From assembly GCF_001514305.1 (NCBI RefSeq), contig NZ_KQ949098.1, positions 1-64,000 of the forward strand: DNA of 64,000 nt. Direction: 5' to 3'. The stretch is from Streptomyces dysideae (lineage in GTDB: Bacteria > Actinomycetota > Actinomycetes > Streptomycetales > Streptomycetaceae). A model generated the notes under the pieces. It was not told the origin of the DNA. It did no database searches and was given only the letters and a program-made list of their open reading frames with translations. How positions within the stretch are numbered: position 1 is the first letter of the stretch; the number at the start of each line of letters is the position of its first letter. This document shows, piece after piece, positions 53,923-61,908 of the stretch. A program made the position numbers and the translations under genes.

Positions 53923-54228
53923 CTACCAGGACGACTTGCGCACTCCCGGCAGATACCCGGCGTGCGCCTGCTCCCGCAGTGACACCCGGGACAGCCCGAA
54001 CGCCCGGAAGTACCCGCGCGGCCGCCCGTCCACCTGGTCCCGGTTGCGCACGCGCGTGGCGCTCGCGTCCCGCGGCTGCCTGCGCAACTCCTCCTGCGCG
54101 GTCAGCCGTTCGGCATCCGTCGACGACGGCCGCCGGATGATCTCCTTCAGCTCGGCCCGCCGCTCGGCGTACCGGGCGACGACTTCCTGGCGCTTCTCGT
54201 TCTTCGCGATCTTGCTCTTCTTGGCCAT
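53923..54228 (-). CDS. rpsN: Zinc-independent 30S ribosomal protein S14 (alternative form)
   Basis: The 101-residue S14 begins MAKKSKIAKNEKRQEVVARYA and ends LSRVSLREQAHAGYLPGVRKSSW. It lacks the four Cys of the zinc-ribbon form and is long, as is usual for C-minus S14. It overlaps the L28 stop by one base (TGATG). Such copies replace zinc-containing S14 when zinc is low. Regulation by Zur from the box at 54496 is inferred. Confidence 0.93.
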   Translation of the reverse strand: MAKKSKIAKNEKRQEVVARYAERRAELKEIIRRPSSTDAERLTAQEELRRQPRDASATRVRNRDQVDGRPRGYFRAFGLSRVSLREQAHAGYLPGVRKSSW

Positions 54229-54464
54229 CAGACCTTCACCCCCCGGGCGCGGATCCGTGCCACAGCCGCTTCCACGCCGATCACGTCGACGGTCTTGATC
54301 CCCTTGGTGCTCAGCCGCAGCCGCACATGCCGGCCCTCGCTGGGCAGCCAGTAGCGCTTGGTCTGGATGTTGGGGTCGAAGCGGCGCGAAGTGCGCCGGT
54401 GGGAGTGGGAGATGCGGTTGCCGAAGCCGGGCTGGGCGCCGGTCAACATGCAGTGCGCGGACAC
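54228..54464 (-). CDS. rpmB: Zinc-independent 50S ribosomal protein L28 (alternative form)
   Basis: The 78-residue protein has the L28 pattern GAQPGFGNRISHSHRRTSRRFDPNIQ and KGIKTVDVIG. Only one Cys (Cys5) remains of the CxxC pairs of zinc-binding L28, so it is the zinc-free copy. GTG 54464 is the start, with AGAGAGG upstream. It is first in the minus arm from the shared promoter. Confidence 0.92.
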   Translation of the reverse strand: MSAHCMLTGAQPGFGNRISHSHRRTSRRFDPNIQTKRYWLPSEGRHVRLRLSTKGIKTVDVIGVEAAVARIRARGVKV

Positions 54465-54495
54465 GGGTGATGCACCTCTCTCGAAGCGGATGTGT

Positions 54496-54520
54496 AAATG
54501 GAATTCATTTTCAGTAAGAT
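54496..54520 (+). promoter_or_regulatory. Zur-like box and -10 of the rpmG promoter
   Basis: The reverse strand reads TGAAAATGAATTCCATTT (54496-54513), matching the Streptomyces Zur operator pattern TGAAAATGA...TTTTCA on one arm. It lies in the 62-bp gap between divergent rpmB and rpmG. The following TAAGAT at 54515-54520 is a good -10, seven bases from the rpmG ATG, so the transcript may begin at the start codon (leaderless). Confidence 0.7.
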
Positions 54521-54526
54521 ACCAGC

Positions 54527-54691
54527 ATGGCTCGCAACGAACTCCGCCCGGTCATCAAACTCCGGTCCACGGCAGGGACCGGCTTCACCTACGTGACGCG
54601 CAAGAACCGCCGCAACGACCCGGACCGCATGACGCTGCGCAAGTACGACCCGGTCGTCCGCCGCCACGTCGACTTCCGAGAGGAGCGCTGA
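54527..54691 (+). CDS. rpmG: Zinc-independent 50S ribosomal protein L33 (alternative form)
   Basis: The 54-residue protein reads MARNELRPVIKLRSTAGTG and ends YDPVVRRHVDFREER. The four zinc Cys of C-plus L33 are absent. No Shine-Dalgarno is seen before ATG 54527, and the -10 is directly upstream, suggesting leaderless translation. L31 follows after 9 bases. Confidence 0.9.
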   Translation: MARNELRPVIKLRSTAGTGFTYVTRKNRRNDPDRMTLRKYDPVVRRHVDFREER

Positions 54692-54700
54692 ACCACCGCC

Positions 54701-54949
54701 ATGCGCAAGGGAATCCACCCGGACTACGGTCCCGTCGTCTTCCGCGACCGGGCCGCGAACTACACCTTCCTCACCCGCTCGACGATGACGAGCGAGAAGA
54801 CGATCGAGTGGGAGGACGGCAACACCTACCCGGTCGTCGACGTCGAGATCTCGAACGTCAGCCACCCCTTCTACACCGGCACCGCCCGCGTCCTGGACAC
54901 CGCGGGCCGCGTCGAGCGCTTCGAGCGCCGGTACGGGAAGCAGGGCTGA
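54701..54949 (+). CDS. rpmE2: Zinc-independent 50S ribosomal protein L31 type B
   Basis: The 82-residue L31 starts MRKGIHPDYGPVVFRDRAA and has the longer type B C-terminus (YPVVDVEISNVSHPFYTG). No Cys are present, as expected for type B. It is between L33 and the CobW-type GTPase in the Zur-type operon and is likely induced in zinc limitation. Confidence 0.93.
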   Translation: MRKGIHPDYGPVVFRDRAANYTFLTRSTMTSEKTIEWEDGNTYPVVDVEISNVSHPFYTGTARVLDTAGRVERFERRYGKQG

Positions 54950-54953
54950 CCCG

Positions 54954-56375
54954 GTGGCTGTGCCTTCTGCGCTCCCCGTCGTGATCGTCGGCGGCCTGCA
55001 CGCCGACGCCCGCAAGGCGGCCGTCGCCCAGCTCCTCGCCGATGTGCCCGGCAGCGTCGTACTCCACCACGACCTGGCTACGGCCACCGCCGGCACGGTC
55101 GTACGGACCATCCGGGACGCCACCGGCATCGTCGACGCCGGCGAGGCGCCCCTGGTCAACGACTGCGCGTGCTGTGCGCTCCGCGAGGACCTCGTCCCCG
55201 AGCTGCGCCGGCTCGCGGACGCCGGCGGCACCCGCCTCGCGGTCGTCGAACTGTGGGACTCCGTCGAGCCCAAGGCCATGGCCGAGGTGGTCACGGCCGG
55301 CGGGCTCACGGTCACCGGCGTCATCACCGCCGTGGACCCGGCCCTGATCCTCCCCTACCTCGGCAACGGCGACGACCTCGCCGAACGCGGCCTGGCCGCC
55401 GCGACAACCGACCAACGCACGGTCGCGGACACCTTCGCCCGCCAACTGGAATACGCCCCCGTCCTGGCGGTGGCCCCGTCCCCGGAGGCCGACGAAGAGG
55501 ACCGCGAACTACTGGCCCAACTCCACCCGACGGCCCGCCAGGTCCCGATCGGCCAGGGTGAGGTAGGGGGCCCGAACGCCCTGGGCGAGGGTTGGCCGGG
55601 CATGGCGGACTGGCTGGATTCGCTGGGCGACTTGGGCATGCCTGGCACACCGGGTGCGCTGCGTGTGCCGGATTCGCTGGGTGAGCCGGGTGTGCCGACC
55701 TTGCCGGGTGGGTCGGACTCGCCGAACACGCCGAACACGCCGAACACGCTGGGCTTCGCCGGAGGCGGCCCCGTCGGCTCCGGTCGGGACCCGCGTCCGC
55801 ACTCAAACCAGCAACCACACTCCCACCCCCACCGCCTCTCCCCCCTCGCCCAAGCCGCCCTCGTCGGCTTCGACGTGGAGGCGGCGGACGCCGCTCAGCA
55901 TCCCGCCTGCGCCCTGCTGCCCGCCGAGGCCGACGCGCACGGGGTGTCCACGCTCGTCTGGCATCGCCGGCGCCCCTTCCATCCGGAGCGGCTGTACGAG
56001 GCGTTGGAGGACATCACCTGCGCCGCCGCCCGCAGCCGGGGACGGTTCTGGCTGGCCGACCATCCGGACACGCTGCTGCACTGGGACGCGGCCGGCGGAG
56101 CGCTGTGCGTGGAGAGCGCGGGCCCCTGGCTCGCCTCCCTGCCGGACGCCGCCTGGGACATGGTCCCGCCGGTGCGCCGTGCCGCCGCCGCCATGGACTG
56201 GCACCCGGAACACGGCGACTGCTGCCAGCACCTCGTCTTCACCTCGCCCGGCCTCGACCGCGACGGACTCGAACGGCTCCTGGAGTCCTGCCTGCTGACC
56301 GACGCCGAGTACGCCGCCGGGCGCGCCGCCTGGAAGCGGCTCCCGCCCGCCTTCGACACCCTCCTGGAGGTCTGA
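54954..56375 (+). CDS. CobW/COG0523 family GTPase, zinc metallochaperone-like
   Basis: The 473-residue protein has the G3E-type start PVVIVGGLHADARKAAVAQLL, but Walker A is degraded (no GKT/S). The signature C-x-C-C is in NDCACCALRED (about residue 65-70). A C-terminal CobW_C domain (about 315-470, VLWHRRRPFHPERLYEAL-like) is present. A Pro/Gly/Asn-rich insert near residues 215-290 contains PNT repeats. It starts at GTG 54954, 4 bp after L31. With the L/S zinc-free proteins it belongs to the Zur regulon; metal insertion is inferred. Confidence 0.82.
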   Translation: MAVPSALPVVIVGGLHADARKAAVAQLLADVPGSVVLHHDLATATAGTVVRTIRDATGIVDAGEAPLVNDCACCALREDLVPELRRLADAGGTRLAVVELWDSVEPKAMAEVVTAGGLTVTGVITAVDPALILPYLGNGDDLAERGLAAATTDQRTVADTFARQLEYAPVLAVAPSPEADEEDRELLAQLHPTARQVPIGQGEVGGPNALGEGWPGMADWLDSLGDLGMPGTPGALRVPDSLGEPGVPTLPGGSDSPNTPNTPNTLGFAGGGPVGSGRDPRPHSNQQPHSHPHRLSPLAQAALVGFDVEAADAAQHPACALLPAEADAHGVSTLVWHRRRPFHPERLYEALEDITCAAARSRGRFWLADHPDTLLHWDAAGGALCVESAGPWLASLPDAAWDMVPPVRRAAAAMDWHPEHGDCCQHLVFTSPGLDRDGLERLLESCLLTDAEYAAGRAAWKRLPPAFDTLLEV

Positions 56376-56382
56376 CCCCCCC

Positions 56383-56616
56383 ATGGCCCGCAAGCCCGAA
56401 CGCAAGCCCGCCAAGAACCGGCCCAACCCGCTGGACCAGGCCAAGATCACGTACATCGACTACAAGGACACCGACCTGCTCCGGAGGTTCATCTCCGACC
56501 GCGGAAAGATCCGCAGCCGCCGTGTCACCCGCGTGTCCGCCCAGCAGCAGCGCCGGCTGGCCAGGGCGATCAAGAACGCGAGGGAGATGGCCCTGCTGCC
56601 GTACTCCTCCCGCTGA
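56383..56616 (+). CDS. rpsR2: Zinc-independent 30S ribosomal protein S18 (alternative form)
   Basis: The 77-residue S18 reads KITYIDYKDTDLLRRFISDRG and RVTRVSAQQQRRLARAIKNAREMALLPY. It contains no Cys, unlike the zinc-binding S18 of some actinobacteria. It starts 7 bp after the CobW stop and closes the rpmG-rpmE-cobW-rpsR operon. Confidence 0.92.
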   Translation: MARKPERKPAKNRPNPLDQAKITYIDYKDTDLLRRFISDRGKIRSRRVTRVSAQQQRRLARAIKNAREMALLPYSSR

Positions 56617-56967
56617 CCGGTCCTGACCCCTGACGGCGAGACGCCGATCGCGCCCCTCCGCCCCGCTCCCCGAAGCAACTCCCGGGCCGATGGAACATGT
56701 TGAACGCCGCATGCGTCTGTTCCAGTGCACGAGGGGCGCGATCCGGAACCCGGACGCATGTGATGCGATCACTGGGGCATGCGCTGGAACGCAATAAGGG
56801 CCACGTACGTCACACCTGTAACCGCAGGAACACCCCGCGTGCACGTGCATCTGCTCATGCAGTTGCACGTGAACAGAGCTATGATCCGGAGTAGTTGACC
56901 ACTGCATCACCGCAGCATCAGCTCTGCATCAATGGCCCCAAGCCACCGCATCACCGGGGAGCGACCT
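56617..56967. other. Intergenic region upstream of DUF397 gene
   Basis: The 351 bp contain no convincing gene. They hold the 17-bp site CGTGCACGTGCATCTGC at 56838-56854, an imperfect inverted repeat nearby with TTGCACGTGA, and the probable DUF397 promoter near 56880. Confidence 0.5.
56838..56854. promoter_or_regulatory. Shared 17-bp operator, copy 1
   Basis: CGTGCACGTGCATCTGC occurs here and, in exact reverse complement, at 57896-57912. The core TGCACGTGCA is itself palindromic. Both copies are upstream of genes of the DUF397/ATPase/XRE group. Confidence 0.75.
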
Positions 56968-57210
56968 GTGGACCACGACGTGTACAACGGCATGGCGGCC
57001 ACGGCCCTGAGCGAGGTGGCCTGGCAGAAGAGCCGGCACAGCAACTCGCAGGGCTCCTGCGTGGAGTTCGCCAGGCTGCCCGGCGGAGACGTGGCCGTCC
57101 GCAACTCCCGCTTCCCCGACGGCCCGGCGCTCGTCTACACGCGCGCCGAGATCGAGGCGATGCTCCTGGGCGTCAAGGACGGCGAGTTCGACCACCTCGT
57201 CGCGGGCTGA
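56968..57210 (+). CDS. DUF397 domain protein
   Basis: The 80-residue protein has the DUF397 core VAWQKSRHSNSQGSCVEFA, DVAVRNSRFPDGPALVYTRAEIEAML and ends DGEFDHLVAG. DUF397 proteins partner with XRE/DUF5753 regulators of the WhiJ type and modulate their DNA binding. GTG 56968 follows GGGGAG. A shared operator lies 114 bp upstream. A convergent terminator hairpin separates it from the ATPase gene. Confidence 0.87.
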   Translation: MDHDVYNGMAATALSEVAWQKSRHSNSQGSCVEFARLPGGDVAVRNSRFPDGPALVYTRAEIEAMLLGVKDGEFDHLVAG

Positions 57211-57273
57211 CGGAACCTCAACCCAGCGACAACTCAGGATAATTGGCGCTTAACGCACTGTAACGCGCGTAGA

Positions 57274-57299
57274 ACCGCGGCGCCGATGAGCGCCGCGGT
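57274..57299. terminator. Bidirectional hairpin terminator
   Basis: A perfect 10-bp stem ACCGCGGCGC/GCGCCGCGGT with a 6-base loop lies between the convergent DUF397 and ATPase genes, 64 bp and 4 bp from their stops. It can serve both strands. Confidence 0.75.
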
Positions 57300-57302
57300 C
57301 CG

Positions 57303-57812
57303 TCATTCCGAGGCCGTCGCCGCGGCCTCCAGCCGGAACAGCGCCCAGACGACCTTGCCGTTGAGCGTCCCGGCCAGCGGGTGCCAGCCCCAGCTGTCGC
57401 TGAAGGAGTCGACGAGGAACAGCCCACGGCCCGACTCCGCCGAGAAGTCGTCGGAGTCGCGCGCGACCGGGCTGTCGTGGCTGGGATCACGCACCGCGCA
57501 CACCAGCCGCTCGGTCCACCGCATCAGATGCAGCCGCACCGGCGGCGCCTGGTCGGGTACCCGGGAAGCGCTCGCCGGCAGTGCGTGCCGCAGGGCGTTG
57601 GTGACGAGCTCGGACACCACCAGGCACACGTCGTCGAAGCGGTCGCCCAGCTCCCACTGGTCCAGCGTCCTGCGTGTGAACTGCCGTGCCTCGCGCACCG
57701 CTTCGTAGCGGGCGGGCAGAGCACAGGAAGCGGCGCTGGACACGGCCGCGGGATCCAGCGGCGGAAGGCCCTGCCGTAACGGCTCGAGCATGGTCGATCC
57801 ATTCGTCCCCAT
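57303..57812 (-). CDS. HATPase-type anti-sigma-like regulator
   Basis: The 169-residue protein has the HATPase_c_2 pattern: LPARYEAVREARQFTRRTL, LVVSELVTNALRHALP (N-box) and SAESGRGLFLVDSFSDSWGW (G boxes). These small ATPases resemble RsbW-type anti-sigma kinases and the AbaA-like ATPases next to WhiJ regulators. ATG 57812 follows GGGAG. It is divergent from the XRE gene across a 295-bp gap that contains the second copy of the shared operator. Confidence 0.85.
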   Translation of the reverse strand: MGTNGSTMLEPLRQGLPPLDPAAVSSAASCALPARYEAVREARQFTRRTLDQWELGDRFDDVCLVVSELVTNALRHALPASASRVPDQAPPVRLHLMRWTERLVCAVRDPSHDSPVARDSDDFSAESGRGLFLVDSFSDSWGWHPLAGTLNGKVVWALFRLEAAATASE

Positions 57813-57895
57813 GCGAGGCACTCCCGTGAATTCGCGGTCAGCGATGCGGCGGTGGCGCGGGACCATGGTTTCGGATGCGTACAGCAGATGCAAGG

Positions 57896-57912
57896 GCAGA
57901 TGCACGTGCACG
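57896..57912. promoter_or_regulatory. Shared 17-bp operator, copy 2
   Basis: GCAGATGCACGTGCACG is the exact reverse complement of the site at 56838-56854; a few bases further the similarity continues with mismatches. It lies 84 bp upstream of the ATPase gene start and about 195 bp from the XRE start. Confidence 0.75.
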
Positions 57913-58107
57913 TGACCGAATTGGATGCTCCCGTACCGCTTGTTGGCCATTTTTTCCGCCAACTTCACTCCCTCTTCTTGCCTTCTCACCCCTCCTTCCC
58001 GTGTGGAATCCTTGGCTTCTTTCCATCTCTGTAATCGGACGAGTACTGCTCGGAGTGATTTAGTGGCAGACTGCGGCCCTTGGAGACGGTTGGGGAGGCT
58101 GGCGAAC

Positions 58108-58968
58108 GTGAGCGCGGGAGAGCCCGGATCGGTGGTGCGGCGCATGCTGCTCGGCTCGCAACTGAGGCGACTGCGGGAAGCGCGCGGGATCACGCGTGAG
58201 GCGGCGGGGTACTCGATCCGTGCCTCCGAGTCGAAGATCAGCCGGATGGAGCTGGGCCGGGTGAGCTTCAAGACGCGAGACGTGGAAGACCTGTTGACTC
58301 TGTACGGCATCACGGACGAGGCCGAGCGCACCTCGCTCCTCTCCCTCGCCCGCGAGGCCAACGTCGCGGGCTGGTGGCACAGTTACTCGGACGTCCTGCC
58401 GAGCTGGTTCCCCACCTATGTCGGCCTGGAGGGCGCGGCCTCCCTCATCCGCGCGTACGAAGTCCAGTTCGTGCACGGCCTGTTGCAGACCGAGGCCTAC
58501 GCCCGCGCGGTCGTCCGGCGCGGCATGAAGGGCGCGAGCCCGGCCGACATCGAGAAGCGGGTCGCCCTGCGCCTGGAGCGGCAGAAGTACCTCGTCTCCG
58601 AGAGTGCCCCCGAGTTCCACATCGTCCTGGACGAGGCCGCCCTGCGCCGCCCGTACGGCGACCGCGAGGTGATGCGCGGCCAGCTCCAGCACCTGATAGA
58701 GGTCTCCGAACGCCCCAACGTCCGGCTGCAGATCATGCCGTTCAGCTTCGGCGGCCACTCCGGCGAGAGCGGTGCGTTCACCATCCTCAGCTTCCCGGAG
58801 TCCGACCTCTCGGACGTCGTCTACCTGGAGCAGCTGACCAGCGCGCTGTACCTGGACAAGGCCGAGGACGTCGCCCAGTACGAGAAGGCGCTGAAGGAGC
58901 TCCAGCAGGACAGTCCGGGGCCCGACGAGAGCCGCGATCTTCTCCGGGGTCTCCTCCAACTCTCTTGA
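58108..58968 (+). CDS. XRE-family regulator with DUF5753 (WhiJ-like)
   Basis: The 286-residue protein has an N-terminal XRE helix-turn-helix (LLGSQLRRLREARGITRE, SIRASESKISRMELGRVSFK, about residues 13-55) and a C-terminal DUF5753 domain (VQFVHGLLQTEAYARAVV, HIVLDEAALRR, QIMPFSFGGHSGESGAF). WhiJ-like regulators of this form control development or antibiotic genes with a DUF397 partner. GTG 58108 follows GGGGAGG. It is likely to bind the shared operator. Confidence 0.85.
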   Translation: MSAGEPGSVVRRMLLGSQLRRLREARGITREAAGYSIRASESKISRMELGRVSFKTRDVEDLLTLYGITDEAERTSLLSLAREANVAGWWHSYSDVLPSWFPTYVGLEGAASLIRAYEVQFVHGLLQTEAYARAVVRRGMKGASPADIEKRVALRLERQKYLVSESAPEFHIVLDEAALRRPYGDREVMRGQLQHLIEVSERPNVRLQIMPFSFGGHSGESGAFTILSFPESDLSDVVYLEQLTSALYLDKAEDVAQYEKALKELQQDSPGPDESRDLLRGLLQLS

Positions 58969-59048
58969 AACACAAGTACGATGACATGTGATCAGACCGT
59001 GAAGGCGCTCACCTTTGACCGGGTGTCTGCTAGGGATTGAGGGATCGC

Positions 59049-60509
59049 ATGTCGTCGTACTTCACCGACCTGGCTCAGCAGTACATCGACGGTGAGTGGC
59101 GCCCGGGCACCGGCTCCTGGGACATCATCGACTTCAACCCGTACGACGGCGAGAAGCTGGCGTCGATCACCATAGCCACGGTCGACGAGGTGGATCAGGC
59201 ATACCAGGCGGCCGCCGCCGCCCAGAAGCAGTGGGCCGCGACCAACCCGTACGCCCGCCGTGCCGTGTTCGAGAAGGCGCTGCGGCTGATCGAGGAGCGC
59301 GAGCAGGAGATCGCCGAGGTGATCATCGCCGAGCTCGGCGGCACCCGGCTGAAGGCCGCCTTCGAACTCCACCTCGCCAAGGAGTTCCTGCGCGAGGCGG
59401 TCCACCTGGCGCTGCGCCCCGAGGGCAGGATCATCCCGTCGCCGGTGGACGGCAAGGAGAACCGCGTCTACAGCGTCCCGGTCGGCGTCGTGGGCGTCAT
59501 CAGCCCCTTCAACTTCCCCTTCCTCCTCTCGATCAAGTCGGTCGCCCCGGCCCTCGCGCTCGGCAACGGCGTGGTGCTCAAGCCGCACCAGAACACCCCG
59601 ATCACCGGCGGCTCCCTGGTCGCGAAGATCTTCGAGGACGCGGGCCTGCCCGCCGGTCTCCTCAACGTCGTCATCACCGACATCGCGGAGATAGGCGACG
59701 CCTTCATCGAACACCCCATCCCGAAGGTCATCTCCTTCACCGGCTCCGACAAGGTCGGCCGCCATGTCGCGACCGTCTGCGCGTCGCAGTTCAAGCGCGC
59801 GGTCCTCGAACTCGGCGGCAACAGCGCGCTGGTGGTCCTCGACGACGCCGACATCGACTACGCCGTCGACGCCGCGGTCTTCAGCCGCTACGTCCACCAG
59901 GGCCAGGTCTGCATGGCCGCGAACCGGGTCCTGGTCGACCGTACGGTCGCGGACGAGTTCACCGAGAAATTCGTAGCCAAGGTCAAGACCCTCAAGGCCG
60001 GCGACCCGCGCGACCCCGAGACCGTCATCGGCCCGGTCATCAACTCCTCGCAGGCGGACGCCCTCTCGGCCGTCGTCACGCAGGCGATCGCCGACGGCGC
60101 CACCGCCCTGGTGCACGGCACGACCACGGACAACCTCGTCGAGCCGTCGGTCCTCACGGACCTCCCCGCCGACTCCGCCCTCCTCCGGCAGGAGGTCTTC
60201 GGCCCGGTCGCCTTCCTCATCCCCTTCGACGGCGAGGAGGAGGCCGTGCGCCTCGTCAACGACACCCCGTACGGCCTGAGCGGCGCCGTCCACACCGGAA
60301 ACATCGAGCGCGGCGTGAACTTCGCCAAGCAGATCGACACCGGCATGTTCCACGTGAACGACGGCACGGTCCACGACGAGCCGATCGTCCCGTTCGGCGG
60401 CGAGAAGCACTCCGGCCTCGGCCGCCTCAACGGCGACACGATGCTGGACGCCTTCACGACGACGAAGTGGATCTCGGTGCAGCACGGCCGGAGCGGCTTC
60501 CCGTTCTAG
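59049..60509 (+). CDS. Aldehyde dehydrogenase (NAD-dependent, benzaldehyde-type)
   Basis: The 486-residue enzyme has PFNFPFLLSIKSVAPALALG, VVLKPHQNTP (cofactor Lys), ISFTGSDKVG, LELGGNSALVV (catalytic Glu), HQGQVCMAANRVLVDR (catalytic Cys) and EVFGPVAFLIPFDG. It resembles aromatic/aliphatic aldehyde dehydrogenases of the benzaldehyde type. It starts at ATG 59049 with a GAGGGA site. It is monocistronic and followed by a strong hairpin. Confidence 0.9.
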   Translation: MSSYFTDLAQQYIDGEWRPGTGSWDIIDFNPYDGEKLASITIATVDEVDQAYQAAAAAQKQWAATNPYARRAVFEKALRLIEEREQEIAEVIIAELGGTRLKAAFELHLAKEFLREAVHLALRPEGRIIPSPVDGKENRVYSVPVGVVGVISPFNFPFLLSIKSVAPALALGNGVVLKPHQNTPITGGSLVAKIFEDAGLPAGLLNVVITDIAEIGDAFIEHPIPKVISFTGSDKVGRHVATVCASQFKRAVLELGGNSALVVLDDADIDYAVDAAVFSRYVHQGQVCMAANRVLVDRTVADEFTEKFVAKVKTLKAGDPRDPETVIGPVINSSQADALSAVVTQAIADGATALVHGTTTDNLVEPSVLTDLPADSALLRQEVFGPVAFLIPFDGEEEAVRLVNDTPYGLSGAVHTGNIERGVNFAKQIDTGMFHVNDGTVHDEPIVPFGGEKHSGLGRLNGDTMLDAFTTTKWISVQHGRSGFPF

Positions 60510-60535
60510 GGCGTTTCGAGGCTTCGTCTCCTCGC

Positions 60536-60572
60536 CGGGTCCTTGCGGACAGAACCTGACCGCAAGGGCCCG
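60536..60572 (+). terminator. Terminator hairpin of aldehyde dehydrogenase
   Basis: A 13-bp stem (60536-60548 with 60560-60572, one G-T pair) and 11-base loop lies 27 bp past the stop codon. It is a strong GC-rich terminator. Confidence 0.78.
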
Positions 60573-60632
60573 TAGCTTCGTCGGCGTCAGCAGGCCTCCC
60601 CAGGCCCTCACCCCGACGAAAGGCGGCCGGCC

Positions 60633-61166
60633 ATGGTCACCCACGTACCCTCCGAGGCACATGGCGACGAGCGCGGAGTGCTGCTCTCCTATCTGGCCGC
60701 GGAGCGCGGCGCCATCCGGCGGACGCTGCTCGGGCTGACGGAGGAGCAGGCGGCGAGCAGGCCCAGTACCAGTGAACTGTCCCTGTCGGGCCTGCTCAAG
60801 CACGTCGCCGAGGCCGAGCAGAGCTGGGTCGCGCGGGCGAAGGGCGAGGCCCCGGCCGTCAAGCGGGACGAGTCGAACTGGCACGAGTGCTTCGCCCTCG
60901 TAGACGGCGAGACCATCGAGTCCCAGTTGGCCTACTGGGAGAAGGTCGCCGCCGACACGGCGGCGTTCGTCCGCGCGGTGCCCAGCCTCGACGACACCTT
61001 CCCGCTCCCGGACGAGCCCTGGTTCCCCGAGGAGCGCGTCTCCATGCGCTGGATGGTCCTCCAGCTGATCCGCGAGGTCGCCCGGCATGCCGGCCACGCC
61101 GACATCATCCGCGAGTCACTGGACGGCAGGACCGCCTTCGAGCTGGTGGACCTCGCCCAAGGCTGA
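60633..61166 (+). CDS. DinB-like/DUF664 protein
   Basis: The 177-residue four-helix-bundle protein has LLSYLAAERGAIRRTLLGL, SLSGLLKHVAEAEQSWV with the metal His of the DinB/mycothiol-transferase fold, and LIREVARHAGHADIIRES with the other His residues. DinB-superfamily members include thiol S-transferases, but many are uncharacterised. The ATG follows GAAAGGCGG. It precedes the PadR gene by 18 bp. Confidence 0.82.
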   Translation: MVTHVPSEAHGDERGVLLSYLAAERGAIRRTLLGLTEEQAASRPSTSELSLSGLLKHVAEAEQSWVARAKGEAPAVKRDESNWHECFALVDGETIESQLAYWEKVAADTAAFVRAVPSLDDTFPLPDEPWFPEERVSMRWMVLQLIREVARHAGHADIIRESLDGRTAFELVDLAQG

Positions 61167-61184
61167 GGCCATAACCTGGACGGC

Positions 61185-61826
61185 ATGTCAGCGATCCGTC
61201 TCCTCGTGCTCGGCGCGGTCCGCCAGCACGGGCGGGCCCACGGCTACCAGGTGCGCAACGACCTGGAGTACTGGGGCGCCCACGAGTGGTCCAACGCCAA
61301 GCCCGGCTCGATCTACCACGCCCTGAAGCAGATGGCCAAGCAAGGCCTGCTGCTCGCGCACGAGGTCGCACCCTCCACGGCCGGCGGCCCGCCGCGCACG
61401 GAGTACGAGATCACGGAGCAGGGCACCGAGGAGTACTTCACGCTGCTGCGTGAGGCGCTGACCTCCTACGACCAGAAGATGGACGTCAAGTCGGCGGCCA
61501 TCGGCTTCCTCGTCGACCTGCCGCGCGCCGAGGCGGTGACCCTCCTCAAGGAGCGGACTCGGGGAATCGAGGAGTGGCGCGCCGCCGTCACCGAGCACTA
61601 CGTCCCCGAGGGCGGCCCCGAACAGCTCGGCCACATCGGCGAGATCATGAACCTCTGGATCCACACGGCCGACGCCGAGGCCGAGTGGACCCAGGGGCTC
61701 ATCGAGCGGATCGAGGGCGGGGCGTACACGTTCACGGGGGAGGGCGAGCCGTTCGTAGGCGTCCTCGCCGAGGACCAGGAGAACCCGTACGCCACGGGTG
61801 AGCGTCACCCCGGGGATGCCGGCTAA
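61185..61826 (+). CDS. PadR-family transcriptional regulator
   Basis: The 213-residue protein has the winged helix of PadR: IRLLVLGAVRQHGRAHGYQVRNDLE, SNAKPGSIYHALKQMAKQGLLLAHE and RTEYEITEQGTEEYFTLL, then a C-terminal dimer helix. It lies upstream of an ABC exporter and its stop codon abuts a TCAAGTTTGA site. It is therefore the probable repressor of the DrrAB-like transporter, with PadR-type drug sensing. Confidence 0.88.
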   Translation: MSAIRLLVLGAVRQHGRAHGYQVRNDLEYWGAHEWSNAKPGSIYHALKQMAKQGLLLAHEVAPSTAGGPPRTEYEITEQGTEEYFTLLREALTSYDQKMDVKSAAIGFLVDLPRAEAVTLLKERTRGIEEWRAAVTEHYVPEGGPEQLGHIGEIMNLWIHTADAEAEWTQGLIERIEGGAYTFTGEGEPFVGVLAEDQENPYATGERHPGDAG

Positions 61827-61836
61827 TCAAGTTTGA
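61827..61836. promoter_or_regulatory. PadR operator candidate 1
   Basis: TCAAGTTTGA follows the PadR stop codon directly; the same 10-mer returns at 61872-61881. TCAA/TTGA arms are a partial dyad like PadR binding sites. Confidence 0.6.
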
Positions 61837-61871
61837 TGAGTGGGGTCGGCGGTGTTATCTTGGCGATGTAG

Positions 61872-61881
61872 TCAAGTTTGA
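61872..61881. promoter_or_regulatory. PadR operator candidate 2
   Basis: The second TCAAGTTTGA is 45 bp from the first and 28 bp before the ABC ATPase start. A TTATCT (61855-61860) is a possible -10 between them, so PadR bound at both would occlude it. Confidence 0.6.
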
Positions 61882-61908
61882 TTAGTGCGCATCGCGAGGG
61901 AGTGGCCA

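Noticed and set aside
58992..61097. Minus-strand frame opposite the aldehyde dehydrogenase
   Set aside because: It is the antisense shadow of a gene with strong conserved motifs.
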